NCBI RefSeq assembly: GCF_038443385.1
Contig: NZ_CP151726.1
Location: forward strand, 9,424,001 to 9,488,000
Source of the DNA: Stieleria varia
GTDB lineage: Bacteria > Planctomycetota > Planctomycetia > Pirellulales > Pirellulaceae
Direction: 5' to 3'
Length of the DNA: 64,000 nucleotides
Below, piece after piece: positions 8,169 to 17,193 of this stretch. Under the pieces are notes generated by a model. That model worked only from the letters and a program-made list of their open reading frames with translations. It was not told where the DNA came from and searched no databases. Position 1 is the stretch's first letter; each line of letters opens with the position of its first letter. A program made the translations under genes and the position numbers.

Positions 8169-9710
8169 TCAGGCGGCACGCCGAAGCGGAGTCTCACTGT
8201 AACGAAGCTGACGAGTGGCGCGGACCCAGGCGGAGATGGTTTGCAGGTCGGGAGGAGAATTGCCCCGCAAATATCGCCGGCCCGCAGTCGTCAATGCGAA
8301 ACGCGACACCTCGATGTGTACCAATCGGGCATCACAGATCGCCAGTTGCCGAGCCGACTGGTACCCGGCACCTGCCAGCAACTGGGCGTCTAGGCCGGTC
8401 AGGCGGGGAATCTGGCACATCAAGGTCGCTTGGGCCTGCCATTGGCGTACGGTCTGAGCATCGATCCAGTACGTGCTGAGCCTCACCGCCAACTGCTCGG
8501 GATCCTCCATCAGAAATTGCCCGACGCTGTGTATATGGATCCGCAAAAAACGCTCCGCAGTCCGCGCACCGATCGACGGTGCATGGATCATTTGATCGTA
8601 GGGACTCAAGTTCAAATCGTCACAGTCCATGGGTACCAACGGCACGCCGACGGATTTCTCCGTGGAGCTGCTAGGCACGCTGCGGGCAACCGCCGCGGAA
8701 TGCTCATCGTGGTCGGAATGATTGCCATGTGCCGCCGCGCGTGCTCGTGCCCAATCTTTCCTGCGTTGTTCTCGCTCGACACGGAAACGTTCTTCGCGTT
8801 CCAAAATCGCCACCACCCGGTGCTTGATGTCGACTTCGGCAGGCACGTGATGACGTAGCTGACCGGTTCGATAGTACTCGGCCGCCAACTCTTGAACAGC
8901 CAGCGTTTCCTTGGCATGCCGCACTCGTATTCGCCAGAGCGAGAGTGGAGTCGTGGCAACGGCGGCGACGGCCGGCCAAATGATCGGCGCCGTTGGTAAA
9001 GTGCCTCGACGGATGGTTTCTGCATCAGAGGCGGCACGTTCCAAGACGCGTGCCCAACCCGTGATCGCCAACCCGAAGACTTCCGAAAGAATCCGAATCG
9101 ATGACTCGTCCAAACCTTCCGCAGGCTCCTCGACTCCCTCGTGAAAGGAGTAGCGATTGATCAACGTCTCAAAATGAGTGTGAGCCTGTCTTGCGGCGTG
9201 CAACATCATCGAACCGAGCCAACCGGGACGATCCGAGAGTTGCATCACAATCCGCAACTGGTCGTCCTGCCAAGTCCGATAGATGTGGTCGTACATGGTC
9301 GCGATGCTGTGATCCAAGGGGCGATGAACCAAACACTCACGAGCGCTCAGACCGGTATGCAACGGTGAAACACTGTCGGTAAAATAGTGGCTCAGCACGC
9401 CGGCCGCGTGCGCCGCGTCAGAATAACGATCCGTCCTCAAATAGCGTTGCAATCGGTCGTACCATTGATGGGCGACGCGTGGCGCGCCGCCCCAGTATCC
9501 GTTCTGGACGTGAATGAAGTGATTCTGGAAATCACGAAAACGAACATCCGGATCGATCGCGCCTTGCAAATATCGCCGATGATGCCGCAGCAACCAAGTC
9601 ACCAATCGGCGTCCCGATTCGGTTTGGACCAACGGCAAAGCATCCACAGCGAAACGTTGATGCGTTTGGCCACAATGTCCCCATCGTAGAATCCGCTGGA
9701 ACCAAATCAT
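8169..9710 (-). CDS. Zinc-dependent phospholipase C-like domain fused to DUF4332
   Basis: 513 residues. The N-terminal half has the spaced His/Asp/Trp pattern of the zinc-dependent phospholipase C fold: RWGHCGQTH (10-17), FRDFQNHFIH (59-67), and HAAGVLSHYFTDSVSPLH (101-118) with His101, His108, Asp112 and His118. The middle is linker and Arg/Glu-rich helix (about 300-360). The C-terminus (about 385-500) resembles DUF4332, a helix-hairpin-helix region (IGARTAERFLRI...LTGLDAQLLAGAGYQSARQLA). No signal peptide is visible, which is unusual for a phospholipase C, so a hydrolytic role in the cytoplasm on another phosphoester is possible. The product assignment is from family resemblance; the DUF4332 role is unknown. 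Confidence 0.75.
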   Translation of the reverse strand: MIWFQRILRWGHCGQTHQRFAVDALPLVQTESGRRLVTWLLRHHRRYLQGAIDPDVRFRDFQNHFIHVQNGYWGGAPRVAHQWYDRLQRYLRTDRYSDAAHAAGVLSHYFTDSVSPLHTGLSARECLVHRPLDHSIATMYDHIYRTWQDDQLRIVMQLSDRPGWLGSMMLHAARQAHTHFETLINRYSFHEGVEEPAEGLDESSIRILSEVFGLAITGWARVLERAASDAETIRRGTLPTAPIIWPAVAAVATTPLSLWRIRVRHAKETLAVQELAAEYYRTGQLRHHVPAEVDIKHRVVAILEREERFRVEREQRRKDWARARAAAHGNHSDHDEHSAAVARSVPSSSTEKSVGVPLVPMDCDDLNLSPYDQMIHAPSIGARTAERFLRIHIHSVGQFLMEDPEQLAVRLSTYWIDAQTVRQWQAQATLMCQIPRLTGLDAQLLAGAGYQSARQLAICDARLVHIEVSRFALTTAGRRYLRGNSPPDLQTISAWVRATRQLRYSETPLRRAA

Positions 9711-9732
9711 CTCAGGCGTCGGTCACGTTGGG

Positions 9733-10776
9733 TTATGAGGCATAGGGCAAACTGCTGCGTCCAGACGTCGACGTCGATTCGGACATCAAATCACGACGCG
9801 TGGGACGAACGCGAGGACGATTGGGGGCTGGCATCACATCGCCCGCCACGTCGATTCGGTTCAGATGCACGTCCATCTGCGGGTACGGAATCTTGATGCC
9901 GACGGCGTCAAGCTGCTGTTTGACTTCGCCGGTCAACAACTCCATCATCCGCCAATAGTCGCCCGTCGCGACCCACATTCGGACCTTCCAATCGACTGAG
10001 CTTTCGCCCAATCCTGCCAAAACCACTGCACTGCCACGCCCGGCTCCTTGGATCGTTTCGGCGAGAAAAGTATCCACGGCGGTCTGCAGAGCATGACGCG
10101 TTGCATTTAAGTCTGCTTCGTAGTCCACACCCACGAGGACTTCGACGCGACGATGGGGATGGTAACTCATGTTTTCGATCGTGCCTCCACTGATGGAACT
10201 GTTGGGCAAGATCAACCGGCGGTTGTCGGTGGTGTCCAGCGTCGTATTGAACAGATCGATCTCGTTCACTTTGCCGGTCACCCCGGCAACGCTGATCATG
10301 TCGCCCACTTTGAAGGGACGGAAAACGATCATCAACACGCCCGCGGCGAAGTTGCTGAGGGTACCTTGGAATGCCAAGCCGATTGCAAAACCGGCGGCCG
10401 CCAACAATGCAGCCAAACCACCCAACGGTGCGCCTAACTTGCTGGCCACCGATGCGATCACGCCGCCCATGATGGTGTAAAACAGCACCGTGCCGACAAA
10501 GCGACCCAGTGTTTCGTCGACACGTTTGCGAAGCGGTTGGCTGACGACCCGTGAGACGTACTTGGCGACGAAGTAGCCTACGAAAACCAATGCCAGTCCG
10601 ACCGCAGCAGGCACCATGTTGGGCAACATCGTGCCCATCATCCATTCACCCATCAAATCAAACTTGCCGTGCACCGCCGCGTTGGCGGCGTCACCAAAGT
10701 TCACCAAAACATCGGTTTCACCGGCGGCAATACTGGGGTCGACAACAAGGGGATCGACAACTGTTGGTTCGGCCAC
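9733..10776 (-). CDS. Small-conductance mechanosensitive channel (MscS family)
   Basis: 347 residues. After an acidic N-terminus, membrane helices lie at about residues 45-72, 92-112 and 118-140. The pore-lining helix and the start of the beta domain are typical: GFAIGLAFQGTLSNFAAG, then FRPFKVGDMISVAGVTGKV and LPNSSISGGTIEN. It releases solutes through the inner membrane on hypo-osmotic shock. The start is GTG at 10776. It precedes the phospholipase gene by 22 bp on the same strand and may be co-transcribed with it and with gdhA. The C-terminal tail after about residue 315 is Arg/Ser-rich and not part of the core fold. Confidence 0.9.
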   Translation of the reverse strand: MAEPTVVDPLVVDPSIAAGETDVLVNFGDAANAAVHGKFDLMGEWMMGTMLPNMVPAAVGLALVFVGYFVAKYVSRVVSQPLRKRVDETLGRFVGTVLFYTIMGGVIASVASKLGAPLGGLAALLAAAGFAIGLAFQGTLSNFAAGVLMIVFRPFKVGDMISVAGVTGKVNEIDLFNTTLDTTDNRRLILPNSSISGGTIENMSYHPHRRVEVLVGVDYEADLNATRHALQTAVDTFLAETIQGAGRGSAVVLAGLGESSVDWKVRMWVATGDYWRMMELLTGEVKQQLDAVGIKIPYPQMDVHLNRIDVAGDVMPAPNRPRVRPTRRDLMSESTSTSGRSSLPYAS

Positions 10777-10980
10777 TGCTCACATCCTTGCGCGTGGGAC
10801 ACGTTTTCTTCGTAGCCCTCACCCAGGGCAAAACTTCTGATGTATCGCCTATAGAAGAATCACCGCCCACCTGTAAAGACGAGCTTGGATTGTGGTGGCC
10901 TGTCTGCGCCAGATAGCGATTGGGAATGGTAAAACGCTTGACGGGACACGCTATCGACTTGGAAAGTCGAGCGTCTCCGC

Positions 10981-11337
10981 TCAGTGGTGGAAATGGTTGC
11001 CGTGATGCAAGTCGTAGTGGCCGGGGACGTAGTCGTAGTGGTTTCCGTGTGGCACCAGCGACGGGCCGTGGTAGTCCAAGTGTGGCCTACGAGGATGGTA
11101 GCCGTTCCAATGCGACCGATAGCTTGGATACACCGGCAGCGAATAGCTGTTGTATCGGTACGTCGGCACGATCGTTCGATTCGATGGCAAAATGGGACGG
11201 TACGAAGGCATCCTGGCGTAATAGCCGCCTTGCCCAGGACGTAATCCAAAGTCCGCGTTGGCCGATGGCCCAGACACGGTAAACATTGCCGCGATTGCAA
11301 GCAAACCGGAGCTTGCCCAAGTGATGACTTTTGACAT
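10981..11337 (-). CDS. Secreted His/Tyr/Pro-rich small protein
   Basis: 118 residues from the ATG at 11337 (MSKVITWASSGLLAIAAMF), preceded by an AAAGAAAGAAGA Shine-Dalgarno-like stretch. The frame is open further upstream but the added residues do not look like protein. An N-terminal signal peptide of about 27 residues ends near ANA-DFG. The mature part is rich in Tyr, Pro and Arg and ends in a histidine-rich tail (GHYDLHHGNHFHH). Such tails bind metals, but no family is recognised. It resembles the small secreted hypothetical proteins common in planctomycetes. Confidence 0.65.
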   Translation of the reverse strand: MSKVITWASSGLLAIAAMFTVSGPSANADFGLRPGQGGYYARMPSYRPILPSNRTIVPTYRYNSYSLPVYPSYRSHWNGYHPRRPHLDYHGPSLVPHGNHYDYVPGHYDLHHGNHFHH

Positions 11338-11895
11338 GGGAAATCTTCTTTCTTTGACGGTGTCGGTGAACGGCAAACGACTCCGCTCCAGCTCATCGCG
11401 GTTGCCGTGAAACTTTGCGTGAAACAATTCACGTAGGTCACCCAGGATGCAATCGGCGTACCGCTGCAAACCACCTTTCATCCCTCGCAACAGCCAGGCG
11501 ATCCAATTGGGGGGCGTGCGTAAAATAGTGGTCCTGTCTTCTTGCCAAAATCACGCGGAGCGATGATTGCTACGTAGATTTCCCGACACTTACTCTCTGC
11601 ACGTCCCGCCAAGTACCAGGCCACAAAATTCGCTTCACTACCGTTGATGCTCAGCGACGAGGATCCAAACAGAAACAAAGTGTGATCCTTTTGATCACAC
11701 TGCTGTCGCGATTCTGTACTTCGCGAGTTGCCATCTGGCTCTCAAGACCACTTCGTTAGCTCGGATGATTCAGGCGACTCACTACAGTCTTGGCAAGACG
11801 GGTCGGAAACAGAGGTCTCGCCAATTTGCAAAGATCACGCGGAGCGTGATTGCTACGTTCTGTTGACGAATACGATCGAGCAGACCGAGCTCGGT
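11338..11895. other. Intergenic region with short palindromic repeats
   Basis: No gene is supported. It holds two copies of a palindromic motif ATCACGCGGAGCGTGAT (11550-11570, one base altered, and 11833-11850), each followed by TGCTACGT. A third copy lies inverted at 43448-43473. A stretch at 11758-11800 (TCGGATGATTCAGGCGACTC and ACTACAGTCTTGGCAA) matches part of the longer repeats at 24537 and 29692. Confidence 0.5.
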
Positions 11896-14427
11896 TCAAG
11901 CTGCGCGGCGTTGCTCATCGATTGAAAGCCCGGGGACCGAACCGCGTTCACGACGCAACGTGCGGATGGTGGCGATCTGATCGTGCAGTTGATTCTGCAA
12001 CTGACGAATCGAATCCTGAGCCGCCTCATTGGCCTGCAAACTGCTTTCGTGTTCGGCCGTGACTCGTTTCAAGTGCGCGATAAGCTCTTCCACTCGGTAA
12101 CCAAGAGCCTCATTGTCTTGTCGCACCGAACTGAGGTCGTCGAGCTGGATCTGCAAATCCTGAACCATCGTGGTTTTGACCGACAACTGTTCGGTCGTCT
12201 GTTTTCGATCCAACGAGATCTTTTGCAGCTCCTTGGATTTGGTCTCGAGCTGGCGTTGCAGATCTTCGATCGAGTTGGCGTGCATCGCCACATGTGTGCC
12301 CAACTTAGCAATTTGTTTTTCCAGTTCGCCGTTGACGCGGTTCAACTCGTCACGCTGCTCGCCGATGATCGGTAATTGTTCTGCAGACTGAAGCAATTGT
12401 TTGCGTTCGTCTTCGATCACGGACAATTGCGACTTCAGACGATTGATTTCTTCGCGTTGCTCGGCAAAGGCCCGTGTCTGCATGTCACTGCGTTGTTGCA
12501 ACTCGCGAATCATCTGATTCTTTGTGTTGACTTGCTTTTCCATCACGATGATCTGCTGCATCTCCAAACGCATCTTGGCGATTTCGTTGAGCAACTGTTC
12601 ATTGTGACCACGAAGCTCACCGTTCTTGGTTTGCTCCACGCTCAAATCGTCGTCCACGCTGCTCAAACGTTCTCGCAGGACGTCGACCTGCTGCAACTGC
12701 TGCTTCAACTCAGCGATTTCGTTCTGACGTTCGGTGACGATCGCTGCCATGTGCAGCTTTTCGTCATCGGAATGTGCCAGACGCTCGCTAAGCTGAGTGT
12801 ACTCGGATTGCAACTGGGCGAATTGCTGCTGGACCTGCTGGAGTTGTTCGATCTGTAGATTCAGATCTTCGATCTTGTTTTCCAACGCTTCGTTGGCGGT
12901 ATTCATTTCCACCAGTTGGGCGTTCAAGGTTTCCGCTTTTTGAGTCAGCGGTTCGATGACTTCACCACGTCGGGCCAGCTCGGCGATCCTGGTTGTCTTT
13001 TCACTCAATGCATTTTGCAATTGCCGCTGAATCGCCACTTGGTCATCCAGTTGTCCCTGCAGCATCGCCCGTTCACTGCCGACCTGGGCCAGTCGCTGTT
13101 GTACCTCCTCCAAGAACTTCAACTCCTCGGCTTGCTGGGCCAACGACTCACGCAGCGTTTCATTGACGGAGTTGGCTTCTCGAAGCTGTTCTTGGATGGC
13201 CGCGGTCTGTTCCGAAGCGGCACGGGTTGCCTCGATGGTTTCTCTCAGAGACTGAATCTCTGCCAGTTGAGCGGCAAGCTGCTGTTCTTGATCGGAAATC
13301 TGCGTTTGTTGAGCGGTTGACTCCGATTGTTTTTTCTCCAGTGAACCACGAATCCGGTCCAACTCATCCTGGATCGGCTCCATGCTTTGCAGTTCATCGA
13401 TCAGATCGACGATCCGTTGTTGTTTTTCATCGACGAGGTCGGCCAGTCGTTCATTTTGGTCGGCGGTCCGCTCGGCTTGATCCAGTGCGGAAGCCAGTTG
13501 CAGTTGTAGTTGCTCGACATCGCCAGCGAGTTGAGTGCACTTCTTGGACGACTCTTCACGCTGAGCCTCCAGTTCGGCGATCTTTGCCAGATCGGATTCC
13601 ATTGCCGCGATCCGAAGTCCACTTTCGCTGGAATCGTTGGCCGCGTTGGCCAACGCTTCACGCAAGGAATCGATCGTTTCCTCTCGCTGTTGAACTTCCG
13701 ATTGCAGTGAATCGATGGTTGAGAGAGCGGAGTTCTTTTCCTCGTCCAATCGCAGGAGATCATCTTCCTTGCGTTTTGCTTCCGCAGTCACGTCAGCAAG
13801 CTGGTCTCTGAGTTGGTCGATCGTGATTTGGGAGGATTCACTCTGCGTCGCCACGTCGGATTCCCAACGCGTCAGTTGTTTTTGCAACTGTTCGATTTCG
13901 ATCCGTGCGTCTTCATTTTGTTTGGTCAGCTGGTCGATCAACTCGCTTTGACGGCCCAGTTCGTCTCCGGCCTCACGTGCGGCGTCCTGCGATCGGCCGT
14001 GCCGTTGCTCAATGGATTCTTTCTCTGCGATCGCGTTCTGCAGTTTTATCGCGGCATCCTCGGCATCTTGTTTTGCCAAACGCAGAGATTCTTCTGTGGC
14101 TTGCAATTCGCCATGCAAGATGTCCAGTTCGGTCTCTCTCTGTTGGCGTAGCAAGTCTTGCTGAGCCAGTTTTTCTCGCAGTTCATTCGCTTCGGCTCTG
14201 GTGGATTCCAAGTCGGACACGCTGTCATTGAGCGACTGTCGGACTTGCAAGATCTCCTCGCGATGGGCATCGGGATCCCCGCCTGCCTTGGAGAGTTTGT
14301 GTTCCAGGTCGCGGATCTTTCGCTCATCACCACTACGATCTTGATACCAAATGAGGTACCCGATCATGATTCCGGCAACGAGAAAGAACAGGATCGAGGG
14401 GAGTGGTAAGTCAAAGAGAATGCCCAT
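11896..14427 (-). CDS. Membrane-anchored long coiled-coil protein
   Basis: 843 residues. A single N-terminal membrane helix lies at about residues 7-27 (LPSILFFLVAGIMIGYLIW). From about residue 35 to 825 the protein is almost unbroken coiled coil, rich in Gln, Glu, Leu and Arg with heptad patterns (for example EIAELKQQLQQVDVLRERL). The C-terminus (ERGSVPGLSIDEQRRAA) is non-coiled. The protein is anchored in the inner membrane with the rod in cytoplasm or periplasm. A structural or spacing role in the unusual planctomycete cell plan is inference. No enzymatic motifs are seen. ATG at 14427. Confidence 0.7.
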   Translation of the reverse strand: MGILFDLPLPSILFFLVAGIMIGYLIWYQDRSGDERKIRDLEHKLSKAGGDPDAHREEILQVRQSLNDSVSDLESTRAEANELREKLAQQDLLRQQRETELDILHGELQATEESLRLAKQDAEDAAIKLQNAIAEKESIEQRHGRSQDAAREAGDELGRQSELIDQLTKQNEDARIEIEQLQKQLTRWESDVATQSESSQITIDQLRDQLADVTAEAKRKEDDLLRLDEEKNSALSTIDSLQSEVQQREETIDSLREALANAANDSSESGLRIAAMESDLAKIAELEAQREESSKKCTQLAGDVEQLQLQLASALDQAERTADQNERLADLVDEKQQRIVDLIDELQSMEPIQDELDRIRGSLEKKQSESTAQQTQISDQEQQLAAQLAEIQSLRETIEATRAASEQTAAIQEQLREANSVNETLRESLAQQAEELKFLEEVQQRLAQVGSERAMLQGQLDDQVAIQRQLQNALSEKTTRIAELARRGEVIEPLTQKAETLNAQLVEMNTANEALENKIEDLNLQIEQLQQVQQQFAQLQSEYTQLSERLAHSDDEKLHMAAIVTERQNEIAELKQQLQQVDVLRERLSSVDDDLSVEQTKNGELRGHNEQLLNEIAKMRLEMQQIIVMEKQVNTKNQMIRELQQRSDMQTRAFAEQREEINRLKSQLSVIEDERKQLLQSAEQLPIIGEQRDELNRVNGELEKQIAKLGTHVAMHANSIEDLQRQLETKSKELQKISLDRKQTTEQLSVKTTMVQDLQIQLDDLSSVRQDNEALGYRVEELIAHLKRVTAEHESSLQANEAAQDSIRQLQNQLHDQIATIRTLRRERGSVPGLSIDEQRRAA

Positions 14428-14839
14428 CAGAATCCGTCCTGAAGTAGTGCTTGGTCATCAAGTTGCCGGTCCCTCCGGCGTTTCGCACGCCAGATCAATC
14501 GCACCGTCATCACCCTGAAAACGTGGTGTGAAAGCGGATCTAGCAAATCCGCGGGGCTGCTGTCGACGTGAATTTTGCCCGGGCTGCCAAAAAGTTGGGG
14601 TTGGGGCTGTTTCGAATCGGAGAGTCGAACGACTGTCTCTCGACTTTCCAAGTCGAGAGCGTGCCCTGCCGTAGCAGTCTGTTGATTTAGTGAGCCGCGA
14701 CGCGTGAGCGGCCGGGCGATACGCATTGCCCGAGGCCTTACGGCCAACGGCTCACCAGTATTTCGGCAACACCAAGTAAATCAATAGGCTGGTAGGTCTT
14801 GCCAATTTTGAACCGTGCCTTGCACAGACAGGCCCCTCG
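14428..14839. other. Intergenic region between divergent-repeat elements
   Basis: No gene is supported. It contains a hairpin CTCTCGACTT/AAGTCGAGAG at 14637-14659 (related to sequences at 10955 and 49264) and the MITE-like palindrome at 14676-14790. Confidence 0.5.
14676..14790. repeat. MITE-like palindromic element, family A
   Basis: Terminal inverted repeats AGTCTGTTGATTTA (14676-14689) and TAAATCAATAGGCT (14777-14790) match with two mismatches. Immediately inside the left one is GTGAGCCG, matched by CGGCTCAC at 14748-14755. The same layout, with better arms, occurs at 38424-38552. A related inner core occurs at 24796-24884 and 38158-38259. Confidence 0.6.
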
Positions 14840-15628
14840 TTACTCGGACGCTAGGCATTCTTCGAACCGCTCGATGTCCACGGCTCGACCTTGGTCGTCG
14901 CTTTCGACAATCGCTCCGCAGAGGCGGATATCGCCCGTGGCGACGTGGAAATGGCAGGGCTCGTTCGTACGCGTGGTGTGCGTGACCCTGGCGATATCGC
15001 GACCGATGATGCTTTCATAGGGGCCGCACATGCCGACGTCGCATTGAAACGCGGTGCCACCGGGAAAGATACACGCGTCCGCGGTCGGGACATGGGTGTG
15101 TGTGCCCAAGACCGCCGTCACACGGCCGTCCAGGTATCGAGCGATGATTTGCTTGTCACTGGTCGCTTCGGCATGCACGTCCACCAAGATATGGTCGGTA
15201 TGACTTTCGATCTCCTCAAGCACCCGATCCAGGGCGTCAAAGGGACAATCGACCGGCTTCATGAACACTTGGCCCATGATCGAAACGAGCGCCAGCGGCT
15301 GGGATGCCGTGGGAATCGGCAAAAGCACCCAGTTCTTGCCGGGGGCGGCCGATGGATAATTCGCCGGCTTGACGATTCGATCGCTGCTGGTCAGGACATC
15401 GACGATTTCCTTGCGACGATAGATGTGGTCCCCCAACGTGATTCCATCGACGCCAGAGGAGATCAATTTTTGGTATTGCCGGGGCATCAACCCGGAACCG
15501 TCCGATGCGTTTTCGGCGTTGACGATCAATGCGTCCAGCTTCAGCGTCTTTCGCAGACGCCCTGCATGGCGGACCACGGCGCTATAGCCCGGTTTGCCGA
15601 CGAGATCACCAAGGAAAAGAATACGCAT
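14840..15628 (-). CDS. YmdB-like metallophosphoesterase (TIGR00282 family)
   Basis: 262 residues from the ATG at 15628; the frame stays open far upstream but the family starts at MRILFLGDLVGKPG. Metal-binding motifs are visible: GDLVG (7-11), NAENAS (37-42), GDHIY (66-70), DVHAEATSDK (about 150-159) and GTHTHVPTAD (about 175-184). The family consists of dinuclear-metal phosphodiesterases; characterised members hydrolyse 2',3'-cyclic nucleotides or cAMP and affect RNA turnover or biofilm choice in Bacillus. It is cytoplasmic. It is divergent from proA with a 198-bp gap that should hold both promoters. Confidence 0.88.
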   Translation of the reverse strand: MRILFLGDLVGKPGYSAVVRHAGRLRKTLKLDALIVNAENASDGSGLMPRQYQKLISSGVDGITLGDHIYRRKEIVDVLTSSDRIVKPANYPSAAPGKNWVLLPIPTASQPLALVSIMGQVFMKPVDCPFDALDRVLEEIESHTDHILVDVHAEATSDKQIIARYLDGRVTAVLGTHTHVPTADACIFPGGTAFQCDVGMCGPYESIIGRDIARVTHTTRTNEPCHFHVATGDIRLCGAIVESDDQGRAVDIERFEECLASE

Positions 15629-15826
15629 GCGTCGGCGGGATCCATGAGTGGGACGGACAGTCAGCAAGTTAATATCGGGGGCACCCTGTTCACAACCCAG
15701 GCAGCGGCTCCCGCCTGCCCGCCCCACCTGATTGCCGGTGATCAACGTTGACCCCCTGGGTTGATTCGTCAAGAATCCAGGTTGAATCTCTCTGTGCAAC
15801 TTTGTCCATTTTATCTCGCTTGATCC

Positions 15827-17113
15827 ATGTCCACCGCCGCTGCATCGCTCTCCGCCACCGAAATCGCCGATTACTGCCGCCAGACGGCTGCCGACGCCCG
15901 GCAAGCCTCCACGGAGCTGCGGGTTCTGGATACCGCGGTCAAGAATCGATGGCTGATGGAATCCGCCGACGCTTTGGTCGATTCGGTCGAAACGATCGTC
16001 GCCGCCAACGCGTTGGACCTCGAGGCGGCACCGGGTTACGGCTTGACCGAGGCGGCGATCGATCGCCTGCGTTTGGATGGCCAGCGGATCGGCGGTATCG
16101 CCCAAGCCCTTCGTGAGATCGCGATGCTGGGAGATCCGGTGGGTGAAATCCTGGACGGGTTCACGCGACCAGGTGGACTGCAGATCGTCAAAAAACGCGT
16201 GCCGTTGGGTGTCGTGTTCTTTATCTACGAAAGCCGACCCAACGTCACCGCCGACGCCAGTGCCATTTGCGTCAAGAGCGGCAACGCCGTCATCTTGCGA
16301 GGCGGCAAGGAAGCGATCCACAGTAGTCAAGCGATCGTGGACTTGCTCTGCGCGGCTGCCAAGAACTGTGGTGTTCCCGAGAAAGCCGTGCAGTTGGTTG
16401 CCACGACCGACCGCGCCGCCGTCGGTGAGTTCCTGAAACTCAACGACCTGATCGACGTGGCGATCCCGCGCGGGGGCGAAGGTTTGATTCGTCGCGTTTC
16501 CGCAGAAGCCACCATGCCGGTCATCAAACACTTCGATGGCAACTGTCACGTGTACGTCGACGAGTCGGCCGAGATCGAAATGGCGGTCAAGATCATCGAG
16601 AATGCCAAGTGCCAGCGGATGGGTGTTTGTAACGCGTGCGAGTCACTGTTGATTCATTCGGCCATCGCCGAGAAAGCCCTGCCGGCGATTGCCCAGCGAT
16701 TACAAAAACATCAGATCGTCATGCACGTGGACGATCGCGCCGCACCCTTGGTCAGCGGCGGTGTGCCCGCAACGCAGGATGATTGGGGACGCGAGTATCT
16801 GGGACCGGAGATCAGCATCGCCGTGGTCGACTCGATCGATCAAGCCATCGAGCACATCAATCAATACGGGTCCCATCATACGGATGCAATCGTCACGAGT
16901 AACCTTCGCGCAGCGGAGTCCTTTACCGCCGGTGTCGACAGTTCGGCGGTGATGGTCAATGCGAGCACACGATTCAACGACGGAGGCGTCTTTGGTCTGG
17001 GCGCAGAGATCGGAATCTCGACGGATAAGTTTCATGCGCGTGGACCCTGCGGTCTGAGAGAATTGACGACCTACAAATACGTCGTGCGTGGCGACGGCCA
17101 TATCCGTGAATGA
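15827..17113 (+). CDS. proA: Glutamate-5-semialdehyde dehydrogenase
   Basis: Second step of proline synthesis: NADPH-dependent reduction of gamma-glutamyl phosphate to glutamate semialdehyde in the cytoplasm. 428 residues, normal length. Family features: PLGVVFFIYESRPNVTADA (about 125-143), VILRGGKEA, IPRGGEGLI (about 211), and the catalytic cysteine in MGVCNACESLLIH (near 265-275). The C-terminus has NASTRFNDGGVFGLGAEIGIST and a typical GRGPCGLRELT-like end (ARGPCGLRELT). proB is not in the window. ATG at 15827. Confidence 0.95.
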   Translation: MSTAAASLSATEIADYCRQTAADARQASTELRVLDTAVKNRWLMESADALVDSVETIVAANALDLEAAPGYGLTEAAIDRLRLDGQRIGGIAQALREIAMLGDPVGEILDGFTRPGGLQIVKKRVPLGVVFFIYESRPNVTADASAICVKSGNAVILRGGKEAIHSSQAIVDLLCAAAKNCGVPEKAVQLVATTDRAAVGEFLKLNDLIDVAIPRGGEGLIRRVSAEATMPVIKHFDGNCHVYVDESAEIEMAVKIIENAKCQRMGVCNACESLLIHSAIAEKALPAIAQRLQKHQIVMHVDDRAAPLVSGGVPATQDDWGREYLGPEISIAVVDSIDQAIEHINQYGSHHTDAIVTSNLRAAESFTAGVDSSAVMVNASTRFNDGGVFGLGAEIGISTDKFHARGPCGLRELTTYKYVVRGDGHIRE

Positions 17114-17193
17114 TCTCAGCGTTCGCGATACGTTTGCACCAAATGGCTTGCGGACGCCTCCTTCGCTTTTTCCCAACCATCAAGGATGATCGC

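Noticed and set aside
14891..15751. 286-residue plus-strand ORF
   Set aside because: Antisense shadow of the YmdB-like phosphoesterase gene.
15629..16549. N-terminal extension of the YmdB-like frame to a 569-residue protein
   Set aside because: The extension is antisense to proA and not related to the family; the conserved start is at 15628.
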